From Cytophagales bacterium (GTDB lineage: Bacteria; Bacteroidota; Bacteroidia; Cytophagales; Cyclobacteriaceae): a DNA stretch of 9,235 bases. The stretch spans positions 1 through 9,235 of the forward strand of contig JAJCYL010000257.1 of assembly GCA_029262955.1 (NCBI GenBank). The letters are read 5' to 3'. Under the pieces are notes generated by a model that saw only the letters and a program-made list of their open reading frames with translations, searched no databases and was not told the origin of the DNA. The position numbers and the translations under genes were made by a program. This document shows positions 1 to 5,576 of the stretch, piece by piece; the stretch's first letter is position 1, and every line of letters starts with the position of its first letter.

Positions 1-1
1 T

Positions 2-364
2 TTCGTTGATCCCGACGCCATATTTCTTGCCGTATCAACTACTATGGCTGGACTAATGGGCTCTTTTATTCTGATTTTTGTGGGGGGAGTACGGTTGGCA
101 GACTCCAATGTATTTAAAAGAGTGGCTTTGCAGAATGTTCAAGACAAAGACGCAGGTTTCAATGCAGCAAGTTTCAGAACAGAATCTATGTTAGGAAAGA
201 AAGGAAAAGCATATACAAACCTTCGGCCCAGTGGTAAGATTGAGATTGATGACAATATCTATGACGCCTCTACCCGTGGAGATTACATAGCCAAGGATGT
301 TGAGGTTGAAGTGATTAGCGAAGAGGGCACATCCCTCAAAGTCAAAGAAGTCGAGGTCGAATGA
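2..364 (+). CDS. NfeD-family membrane protein, C-terminal part (5' end outside window)
   Basis: The reading frame is open from base 2, so the gene begins upstream and only its last 120 codons are seen. The visible part starts with FVDPDAIF and a hydrophobic stretch (about AGLMGSFILIFVGG) that looks like the last transmembrane helix. A basic linker follows, then a soluble beta-rich domain with the pattern LRPSGKIEIDDNIYDA, then TRGDYI, then a run of alternating V/E residues. That is the NfeD C-terminal OB-fold pattern (LxPxGxxxxxxxxxDxxSxGxxI). NfeD proteins are membrane proteins, often fused to or encoded beside a ClpP-class membrane serine protease or a stomatin/flotillin-like partner; whether a protease domain lies upstream cannot be seen. 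The stop codon TGA overlaps the ATG of kdsB (ATGA), so the two are probably co-transcribed and translationally coupled. The internal ATG at 44 falls inside the hydrophobic region and is not the real start. Confidence 0.8.
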   Translation, partial: FVDPDAIFLAVSTTMAGLMGSFILIFVGGVRLADSNVFKRVALQNVQDKDAGFNAASFRTESMLGKKGKAYTNLRPSGKIEIDDNIYDASTRGDYIAKDVEVEVISEEGTSLKVKEVEVE

Positions 365-1092
365 AAATACTGGGAATCATACCTTCCAGATACGCTTCTA
401 CCCGTTTCCCAGGCAAGCCATTGATTGAGATTGATGGGAAGACTATGATTCAAAGAGTCTTTGAGCAAGCGTCGAAGGCTCAGTATCTGCATCATCTTAT
501 TGTAGCTACGGATGACACTCGTATTGCAGATCATGTGAATAATTTTGGAGGCCAGGTGGAGATGACTTCCTCTAATCATCAAAATGGTACAGAAAGATGT
601 GCTGAAATACTGTCCAATTCAATTGAAGACTACGATTTCGTTATTAATATCCAGGGGGACGAGCCATACATTACCCCTAATCAGATTGATTTATTATCAA
701 AATCATTGAACCTTGATATTGAATTGGCTACACTAGTCAAAAGAGAATCAAACAGGATACTTTTTGAGGACCCTAACATCATTAAAGTTGTTTTCGACAA
801 TCAACTGGCCGCTAAATATTTCAGTAGGTCAACTATTCCCTACTATAAAAACAACGAGGATTATTCTGGTTTTTATAAACACATTGGCATTTATGCCTAC
901 AGAGCCGATATTCTCCCAAAAATTTGCCGATTGAAGCCCTCTCCGTTGGAATTGGCAGAATCTCTGGAGCAGCTTAGATGGCTTGAAAATGGTTATGATA
1001 TTAAAGTATTTGAGACATTAGAGGATAGTCTCAGCGTCGATGTACCCGAAGATATTGAACGCATATTGAGGTTAAAAGACATTTGTGTCTAA
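361..1092 (+). CDS. kdsB: 3-deoxy-manno-octulosonate cytidylyltransferase (CMP-KDO synthetase)
   Basis: This cytoplasmic enzyme activates KDO with CTP, giving CMP-KDO and pyrophosphate, the donor for the inner core of lipopolysaccharide; its presence indicates an LPS-bearing outer membrane. The 243-residue protein has normal family length. The N-terminal nucleotide-binding signature IPSRYASTRFPGKPL is at residues 7-21, ATDD at 49-52, GTERC at 76-80 and the metal-binding segment QGDEP at 98-102. FSRS at 154-157, HIGIYAYR at 174-181, and the C-terminal SVDVPEDIERI also match the family. The ATG at 361 overlaps the upstream nfeD-like stop codon by 4 nt, which fixes the start and suggests translational coupling instead of a Shine-Dalgarno site. 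The gene ends 4 bp from the end of the convergent sdaAA. No T-tract terminator is visible; there is only a 5-bp hairpin (AGACA/TGTCT, 1077-1090) over the last codons. No other KDO gene is in view. Confidence 0.96.
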   Translation: MKILGIIPSRYASTRFPGKPLIEIDGKTMIQRVFEQASKAQYLHHLIVATDDTRIADHVNNFGGQVEMTSSNHQNGTERCAEILSNSIEDYDFVINIQGDEPYITPNQIDLLSKSLNLDIELATLVKRESNRILFEDPNIIKVVFDNQLAAKYFSRSTIPYYKNNEDYSGFYKHIGIYAYRADILPKICRLKPSPLELAESLEQLRWLENGYDIKVFETLEDSLSVDVPEDIERILRLKDICV

Positions 1093-1096
1093 TCAC

Positions 1097-2011
1097 CTAG
1101 CCCAGAAGAGACTCCTCATTGTTTGGGATGATCTCAATATCTTTGATTAATACTCTATCTGAAATCTTTTGGCCTGTCAATGTAGCAGCAAGCCCTCCTA
1201 AAGCGGTTTCTTTGTACTTGTCTTCCATGCTCTCACCGATTTCTCCCATCGCTTGAACGCATTCATCAACCGGGATCACAGCATCGACCTGTGAGATAGC
1301 AATTTGAGCGGAGGAATTGGCAATCGCAGCCGCACTTGCATTTCGAACTACACAAGGTACTTCGACTAATCCGGCTACAGGGTCACATACTAAACCGAGC
1401 ATGCACTGTATGGTAATTGCCACCGCATTGAATATTTGATCAATACTGCCTCCTAAACAATATACTATTGCTCCCGATGCCATAGCCGCTGCACTGCCTG
1501 TTTCTGCCTGACAGCCACCCACTGCTCCCGCCAGCGAGGCTTTTTGCTCAATAATTAGGGCAATACCGGCAGCAACTAGCAAACCTTCCAATATTTTTCT
1601 GTCTTCCAGATTATGAATTTCCTGAAGGGTATACATTGTCCCGGGCAATATGCCTGAGGCGCCAGCGGTTGGGGCAGCAACAACTCTGCCCATACAAGAA
1701 TTAACCTCTTTAGCAGCCAGAGCCCTTGAAATGAGATTAGTAAATTCTCGCGAGAGAACAGTAATTGGTGAATTGTAGACTTTCTTTGCACCATTGTTAA
1801 TCATCCCCGAACGGGATTTCATATCCTCTGAAAGACCCGTTTTAATAGCATCACTCATTACCTGATAGGCTTGATCTAACCCAATCCAAATAGCATCTTC
1901 TTCCTTGCCATTTTGATCAACTTCATATTCTATTACAGATTGATAAAGTTCAAGGCCGTTTTCATCACAGTAAGATTTCCAGCCTTTAAAGTCGTTAAAC
2001 AAGTAACTCAT
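1097..2011 (-). CDS. sdaAA: L-serine dehydratase (ammonia-lyase), iron-sulfur type, alpha subunit
   Basis: It deaminates L-serine to pyruvate and ammonia using a [4Fe-4S] cluster, not PLP. The 304-residue product has the length of the separate alpha (catalytic) subunit found where the enzyme is split, as in Bacillus, not of the single-chain E. coli SdaA of about 450 residues. Visible motifs are SRSGM (67-71), APTAGASGILPG (113-124), GGCQAETGSAAAMASGA (165-181) and CDPVAGLVEVPC (209-220). Cys167, Cys209 and Cys220 are the likely cluster ligands: their spacing of 42 and 11 residues equals that of the ligands I recall for the Legionella enzyme (C343, C385, C396). No C-terminal cysteine is present. 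The beta-subunit gene is not adjacent: the neighbours are kdsB (convergent) and adk (divergent). The ATG at 2011 begins a normal N-terminus (SYLFNDFKGW); the region before it is A/T-rich without a clear Shine-Dalgarno sequence. I found no convincing -7 box on this strand. Confidence 0.93.
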   Translation of the reverse strand: MSYLFNDFKGWKSYCDENGLELYQSVIEYEVDQNGKEEDAIWIGLDQAYQVMSDAIKTGLSEDMKSRSGMINNGAKKVYNSPITVLSREFTNLISRALAAKEVNSCMGRVVAAPTAGASGILPGTMYTLQEIHNLEDRKILEGLLVAAGIALIIEQKASLAGAVGGCQAETGSAAAMASGAIVYCLGGSIDQIFNAVAITIQCMLGLVCDPVAGLVEVPCVVRNASAAAIANSSAQIAISQVDAVIPVDECVQAMGEIGESMEDKYKETALGGLAATLTGQKISDRVLIKDIEIIPNNEESLLG

Positions 2012-2057
2012 AAGTGATTATTAAGACAATTACGTGAATGTGCAATTTTGAGATATC

Positions 2058-2072
2058 AATTTACGGTAAATT
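2058..2072. repeat. 15-bp perfect palindrome in the sdaAA-adk divergent region
   Basis: The arms AATTTAC and GTAAATT are perfect reverse complements around a single central G at 2065. Allowing one extra T on the right arm, the symmetry extends to TCAA...TTGA (2056-2075). The centre lies 54 bp upstream of the sdaAA start and 75 bp upstream of the adk start, where a transcription-factor operator shared by divergent genes would sit. There is no T-tract, so it is not an intrinsic terminator. The operator role is inference; an A/T-rich palindrome of this size can also occur by chance. Confidence 0.4.
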
Positions 2073-2102
2073 TGAGTCGCGATTAAAAATATTATTCCAA
2101 CG

Positions 2103-2123
2103 AAGCTGCTATCTTCGCAGCTT
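2103..2123. repeat. Inverted repeat (AAGCTGC / GCAGCTT) around the adk -7 box
   Basis: Arms 2103-2109 and 2117-2123 are perfect 7-bp complements with a 7-nt loop TATCTTC. With a small bulge the pairing continues to CGAA/TTCG on the outside. It lacks a following U-tract long enough for a terminator (TTTT is part of the arm and its flank). It could be an operator overlapping the promoter or, if transcription starts upstream, a hairpin in the adk leader. The function is unknown. Confidence 0.4.
2110..2117 (+). promoter_or_regulatory. Candidate -7 element of the adk promoter
   Basis: TATCTTCG matches the Bacteroidota primary-sigma -7 consensus TAnnTTTG at all but one specified position and lies 22 bp before the adk ATG, which would give a leader of roughly 15-18 nt. 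No good -33 box (TTTG) is found at the usual spacing; the only TTTG nearby, at 2071-2074, is too far away (35 bp). The box lies almost entirely in the loop of the inverted repeat at 2103-2123. Confidence 0.35.
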
Positions 2124-2139
2124 TTCGAAGTAAAGTATT

Positions 2140-2712
2140 ATGCTAAATATTGTACTATTTGGACCTCCAGGAGCTGGAAAAGGAACTCAAAGTGAAAAAA
2201 TCATTGAGAAATACCAGCTTTCCCATTTATCCACAGGTGACCTTTTTCGGAAGCATCTAAATGAAGGAACGGAATTGGGTAAGACTGCTCAAAAATATAT
2301 GGACGAGGGTAAGCTAGTCCCCGATAGTGTCGTGATTGGCATGGTGGAAGATAAAATTAAGGATACCCCAGACACGCATGGATTTATTTTCGATGGTTTC
2401 CCCAGAACAGTAGCTCAGGCAGAAGCCCTTGACGAATTAATGACAAAATTGGGTGATTATATCAATGGGATGATTGCACTGGAAGTGCCGGATAAAGAGT
2501 TGAAGACGAGAATAAAGAAAAGGGCCCTAACCAGTGGACGGGTTGATGATCAGGATGATGATAAAATCAATACTCGAATCAAGGTTTATAAAGAAGAAAC
2601 ACTGCCTGTTGCTGAGTACTATCACAAACAAGGGAAATTTCACAAGACCGACGGAGTAGGCTCTATCGATAAGATTTTTAGCAGCCTGACCAGAGTGATC
2701 GACCAACTATAG
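2140..2712 (+). CDS. adk: Adenylate kinase (short, zinc-free form)
   Basis: It catalyses ATP + AMP to 2 ADP in the cytoplasm, balancing the adenylate pool. The 190-residue protein carries the P-loop GPPGAGKG (8-15), the AMP-binding STGD (31-34), the signature DGFPRT (85-90), and a short LID with R134, followed by DDKINTRIKVY (140-150). The length and the reduced LID of about 15 residues show the short form, without the zinc-finger-like LID insertion of long bacterial enzymes. The ATG at 2140 places the P-loop at the usual distance from the N-terminus (MLNIVLFGPP). The preceding sequence has only a weak purine stretch (GAAGTAAAG). It is followed after 14 bp by obg, with no terminator between them, so the two form a probable adk-obg operon. 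A candidate -7 box and an inverted repeat precede it. Confidence 0.97.
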   Translation: MLNIVLFGPPGAGKGTQSEKIIEKYQLSHLSTGDLFRKHLNEGTELGKTAQKYMDEGKLVPDSVVIGMVEDKIKDTPDTHGFIFDGFPRTVAQAEALDELMTKLGDYINGMIALEVPDKELKTRIKKRALTSGRVDDQDDDKINTRIKVYKEETLPVAEYYHKQGKFHKTDGVGSIDKIFSSLTRVIDQL

Positions 2713-2726
2713 GCCTCCCACACAGG

Positions 2727-3728
2727 ATGTCTTCATCAAATTTTATTGACTACGTAAAGATTTTCTGTCGCTCAGGCGCTGGTGGAGCAGGTTCTGCTCA
2801 TTTTAGGAGAGAAAAACATGTGCCACTCGGAGGGCCGGATGGTGGTGATGGTGGACGTGGCGGCCATATTATTTTGAAAGGAAGTACACAGCTCTGGACG
2901 CTCCTGCACTTAAAATATCGTAAACATATTCATGCCGATAATGGCAACCCCGGTGAGGCTTCCAAACGGTCAGGAGCACAGGGGGATGATGTTATTCTTG
3001 AGGTTCCTTTGGGCACAATCGCGAGAGACGCTGAAACAGAAGATCAATTGGCCGAGGTTTTAGAGGAAGGTCAGGAGATCGTATTGATGGAGGCTGGCCG
3101 GGGCGGTCTTGGTAACTTTCACTTTCGCACAGCTACTAATCAAGCGCCTCGACATGCACAACCGGGAGAGCCAGGTGCAGAATCCTGGATTATCCTGGAA
3201 TTGAAACTTTTAGCCGACATCGGGCTGGTAGGCTTTCCAAATGCAGGTAAATCAACCCTACTCTCATCAATTTCCGCAGCTAAACCGGAAATTGGAGATT
3301 ATCCGTTCACAACGCTCACTCCGAATCTTGGTGTGGTTGCTTATAGAGATGACAGGTCTTTTGTGATGGCCGATATTCCGGGAATAATAGAGGGAGCTGC
3401 AGATGGAAAGGGGTTAGGAATTAGATTTTTAAGACATATAGAGCGGAACTCAATGTTGCTTTTTCTAATTCCGGCGGATGCTCATCACATTAAAAGTGAA
3501 TTCGAAATACTCCTAAACGAACTCAAAAAGTATAATCCCGAATTACTAGATAAAGAACGAGTCCTGGCTATATCCAAATCGGACTTGTTGGATGAAGAAC
3601 TCATGGAAGAGATGAAAATGGAATTGCCCGAAGATATAAGTGCAGTTTTTATTTCAAGTATCACACAACTTGGCCTAAACCAACTGAAAGACCTGATATG
3701 GTTGACCTTAAATAAGCCCGGGAATTAG
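2727..3728 (+). CDS. obg: Obg/CgtA family ribosome-assembly GTPase
   Basis: Obg GTPases bind the 50S subunit and act in late ribosome maturation and growth control. The 333-residue protein has the glycine-rich Obg fold at about 1-158 (GGPDGGDGGRGGH at 35-47, GRGGLGN at 124-130). A G domain follows: G1 GFPNAGKST (169-177), switch I with FTT (194-196), G3 DIPG (216-219), G4 SKSD (283-286, in place of NKxD) and G5 SSI (309-311). It ends shortly after the G domain, so the C-terminal OCT domain of some Gram-positive Obg proteins and the acidic tail of the E. coli protein are absent. I recall both the SKxD variant and the short C-terminus as normal in Bacteroidota. The start is ATG 2727, 14 bp after the adk stop, with AGG touching the start codon; the N-terminus SSSNFIDYVKIFCRSG aligns well with the family. 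Confidence 0.96.
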   Translation: MSSSNFIDYVKIFCRSGAGGAGSAHFRREKHVPLGGPDGGDGGRGGHIILKGSTQLWTLLHLKYRKHIHADNGNPGEASKRSGAQGDDVILEVPLGTIARDAETEDQLAEVLEEGQEIVLMEAGRGGLGNFHFRTATNQAPRHAQPGEPGAESWIILELKLLADIGLVGFPNAGKSTLLSSISAAKPEIGDYPFTTLTPNLGVVAYRDDRSFVMADIPGIIEGAADGKGLGIRFLRHIERNSMLLFLIPADAHHIKSEFEILLNELKKYNPELLDKERVLAISKSDLLDEELMEEMKMELPEDISAVFISSITQLGLNQLKDLIWLTLNKPGN

Positions 3729-3801
3729 CTTTAATCCCCATGCCATATTGTCATATTTCTCATCAATGGCAGAGATATTGTTTCTGAATTTTCTGTATTA
3801 A

Positions 3802-3809
3802 TAGATATG
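3802..3809 (+). promoter_or_regulatory. Weak candidate -7 element of the grpE-dnaJ promoter
   Basis: TAGATATG differs from TAnnTTTG at one specified position and has a TTG-containing stretch (TTGTTTC, starting at 3779) at roughly the right distance upstream. It ends only 7 bp before the grpE ATG, so the transcript would be leaderless or nearly so, which lowers confidence. The 88-bp gap between obg and grpE must hold the heat-shock promoter if the pair is not read through from obg. No CIRCE operator (TTAGCACTC-N9-GAGTGCTAA) is present here. Confidence 0.22.
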
Positions 3810-3816
3810 CGCATAA

Positions 3817-4395
3817 ATGGCTAAAGCGAAAGGTAAAAAGAAGGTAGAGGAAAATGGGCAAGAGGTTTTGGAAAATGAAGACTCTAAAAACTCAAACCCG
3901 GAATCAAATACTGAAAAGGAAGATCATGTAGAGGTCAAGGAGGAAAAGTCAGAACTTGAACAGCTCAAAGATGAAGTTGAGGAGCAGAAAGACAAGTATA
4001 TCCGGCTTTATTCCGAATTTGACAATTTCAGGCGCAGAACTGCGAAAGAGAAAATTGACTTAATAAAGACAGCTAGCGAGGAGCTTATTACAGCACTACT
4101 ACCTGTAATAGATGATTTTGAGCGGGCTATGAAGGCTTTAGATAGCCAAAAAGAAGCTGAGAAGGAAGGAATCGAGTTGATCTATCATAAAATGGTTAAA
4201 GTTCTGGAGCAAAAAGGAGTAAAGGCTATGGAGATTGCTATTGGGGACGATTTTAACGAAGAAGTTCATGAAGCAATCACTCAAATACCAGCTCCATCTG
4301 ACAAGCTTAAGGGTAAAATCGTAGATGTAGTTGAAAGTGGATACTATCTGGAAGAGAAAGTTATAAGATTTGCAAAAGTTGTAACGGGAGCATAA
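3817..4395 (+). CDS. grpE: GrpE, nucleotide exchange factor of DnaK
   Basis: GrpE dimers open the DnaK nucleotide-binding domain to release ADP, resetting the chaperone cycle; the protein acts in the cytoplasm. The 192-residue product has a Lys- then Glu-rich low-complexity N-terminus (1-42) and a long charged coiled coil (about 43-90) containing YSEFDNFRRRTAKEK. A four-helix-bundle segment includes LLPVIDDFERAM (94-105). The C-terminal beta domain carries FNEEVHEAI (146-154) and GYYLEEKVIRFAKVVT (175-190), the GrpE signature region. It ends 4 bp before dnaJ and is clearly co-transcribed with it; a GGGAG at 4386-4390 inside its last codons sits 9 nt before the dnaJ start and may be its ribosome binding site. 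dnaK and hrcA are not in the window. Confidence 0.96.
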   Translation: MAKAKGKKKVEENGQEVLENEDSKNSNPESNTEKEDHVEVKEEKSELEQLKDEVEEQKDKYIRLYSEFDNFRRRTAKEKIDLIKTASEELITALLPVIDDFERAMKALDSQKEAEKEGIELIYHKMVKVLEQKGVKAMEIAIGDDFNEEVHEAITQIPAPSDKLKGKIVDVVESGYYLEEKVIRFAKVVTGA

Positions 4396-4399
4396 TTAG

Positions 4400-5515
4400 A
4401 TGGCCAAAAGGGATTATTACGACATTTTAGGTGTTAGCAAGGGTGCTGCACAGGATGAATTAAAAAAAGCTTATAGGAAAGTTGCAATTAAATATCATCC
4501 TGATAAAAATCCCGATAACCCAGAGGCGGAGGATAAATTTAAAGAAGCAGCTGAAGCCTATGAAGTTTTAAGTGACAGCACTAAACGACAGAGGTATGAC
4601 CAATTTGGTCATGATGGCATGAGAGGTGGAGCCGGCGGATTTGGCGGCGGAATGAACATGGAAGACATCTTCTCTCAATTTGGAGACGTCTTTGGTGGTG
4701 GAGGAGGTGGATTTGAAAGCTTTTTTGGTGGAGGTGGCGGAGGCAGCCGTCGAAGAAAAGGATCTAACCTCCGAATTAAGCTTAAGCTTACACTTGATGA
4801 AGTTGCCAATGGTGTCGAGAAGAAGATTAAAGTAAATCGCATGATGGCGGCGGATGGTGTGACCTTCAAGTCATGCCATGTATGTCAGGGTACAGGCCAG
4901 GTAAAGAAGGTCGTCAACACTATGCTGGGTCAAATGGTATCAGCATCAACCTGTCATACTTGTGGCGGGGCCGGGCAGCTAATTGACAATAAACCTCCGG
5001 GCGTTGATGGCTCGGGATTAAAGCCAAAGGAAGAAGTTATATCGGTTAAAATTCCTGCTGGTGTGTCAGAGGGGATGCAGTTGTCAATGTCAGGAAAAGG
5101 CAATGAGGCCCCCGGTGGAGGATCGGCAGGAGATTTACTGATCGTCATTGAAGAAAAGGAACACGATCACCTTCAGAGAGATGGAAATAACATTGTTTAT
5201 GACCTCTACATAAGTTTCACCGACGCTGCACTCGGTAGCTCAATTGAAGTACCAACAATTGATGGTAAGGTTAAAATCAAGATTGAGCCTGGTACTCAAA
5301 GTGGAAAAATACTGCGGCTAAGAGGGAAAGGAATCAAGGATATTAATGGCTACGATAAAGGGGATCAACTTATTCATGTGAATGTCTGGACCCCAAAACA
5401 ACTAAGTCCGGATGAACGTCAAATTATTGAAGGCCTTAAAGATTCGGTAAATTTTGAGCCAAAACCTACAAATGCGGAAAAAGGCTTCTTTGATAAAATG
5501 AAAGAATTCTTTTAA
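4400..5515 (+). CDS. dnaJ: DnaJ (Hsp40) co-chaperone lacking two of four zinc motifs
   Basis: DnaJ delivers unfolded clients to DnaK and stimulates its ATPase. In order, the 371-residue protein has the J domain (1-70) with HPD at 33-35 and a Gly/Phe-rich linker (about 72-120) containing MEDIFSQFGDVFGG, encoded by GG-rich triplet runs at 4690-4745. Client-binding beta domains (121-145 and from 207) and the C-terminal dimerisation region follow. Type I DnaJ proteins have four CxxCxGxG motifs; here only CHVCQGTG (159-166) and CHTCGGAG (185-192) are present. By position and the conserved linker VNTMLGQMVSAST these are motifs 2 and 3. Motif 1 is replaced by MMAADGVTFKS (148-158), and motif 4 aligns with PPGVDGSG (199-206), which keeps both glycines but has Pro and Val where the cysteines should be. 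The loss is in frame, with strong flanking conservation and no frameshift. The remaining DnaJ architecture makes it a real DnaJ, not a CbpA. The start is ATG 4400, 4 bp after grpE. Confidence 0.96.
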   Translation: MAKRDYYDILGVSKGAAQDELKKAYRKVAIKYHPDKNPDNPEAEDKFKEAAEAYEVLSDSTKRQRYDQFGHDGMRGGAGGFGGGMNMEDIFSQFGDVFGGGGGGFESFFGGGGGGSRRRKGSNLRIKLKLTLDEVANGVEKKIKVNRMMAADGVTFKSCHVCQGTGQVKKVVNTMLGQMVSASTCHTCGGAGQLIDNKPPGVDGSGLKPKEEVISVKIPAGVSEGMQLSMSGKGNEAPGGGSAGDLLIVIEEKEHDHLQRDGNNIVYDLYISFTDAALGSSIEVPTIDGKVKIKIEPGTQSGKILRLRGKGIKDINGYDKGDQLIHVNVWTPKQLSPDERQIIEGLKDSVNFEPKPTNAEKGFFDKMKEFF

Positions 5516-5536
5516 GTTCAAAAACTATTGAAAAGG

Positions 5537-5572
5537 GAGCACGCTAAATCATAAATTAGCGTGCTCTTTTTT
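5537..5572 (+). terminator. Rho-independent terminator after grpE-dnaJ
   Basis: A perfect 11-bp stem GAGCACGCTAA / TTAGCGTGCTC (5537-5547 and 5556-5566) with an 8-nt loop is followed directly by six T residues (5567-5572), 21 bp after the dnaJ stop. An A-run on the left (5531-5534) could lengthen the stem against the T-tract and allow some reverse-strand function, although no convergent gene needs it. Its T-tract ends 4 nt before the start codon of the next gene. Confidence 0.93.
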
Positions 5573-5576
5573 CATT

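Noticed and set aside
283..582. Minus-strand open frame across the nfeD-kdsB junction
   Set aside because: It lies fully opposite two recognised coding regions and its translation has no recognisable domain.
2727..3728. Obg with SKSD instead of NKxD and no C-terminal domain as a possible defect
   Set aside because: All other G motifs are intact, and I recall both traits as usual for Bacteroidota Obg.
3741..3771. TGCCAT / ATGGCA inverted repeat between obg and grpE
   Set aside because: Only 6 bp arms with a 19-nt loop and no T-tract; too weak to call a terminator or operator.
4690..4745. Dense GG runs that could form two-tetrad G-quadruplexes
   Set aside because: The runs are explained by Gly codons of the DnaJ G/F linker, which are typical of the family; no longer G tracts or regulatory position.
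4675..4869. Proline-rich open frame on the minus strand opposite dnaJ
   Set aside because: It is the complement of the glycine-rich GGN codon run of the dnaJ linker; an antisense shadow with no independent support.
5537..5566. Resemblance of the hairpin arms to the CIRCE heat-shock operator (TTAGC...GAGTGCTAA)
   Set aside because: The arm order is inverted relative to CIRCE, the spacing and sequence differ, and it is followed by a T-tract after dnaJ; it is a terminator.
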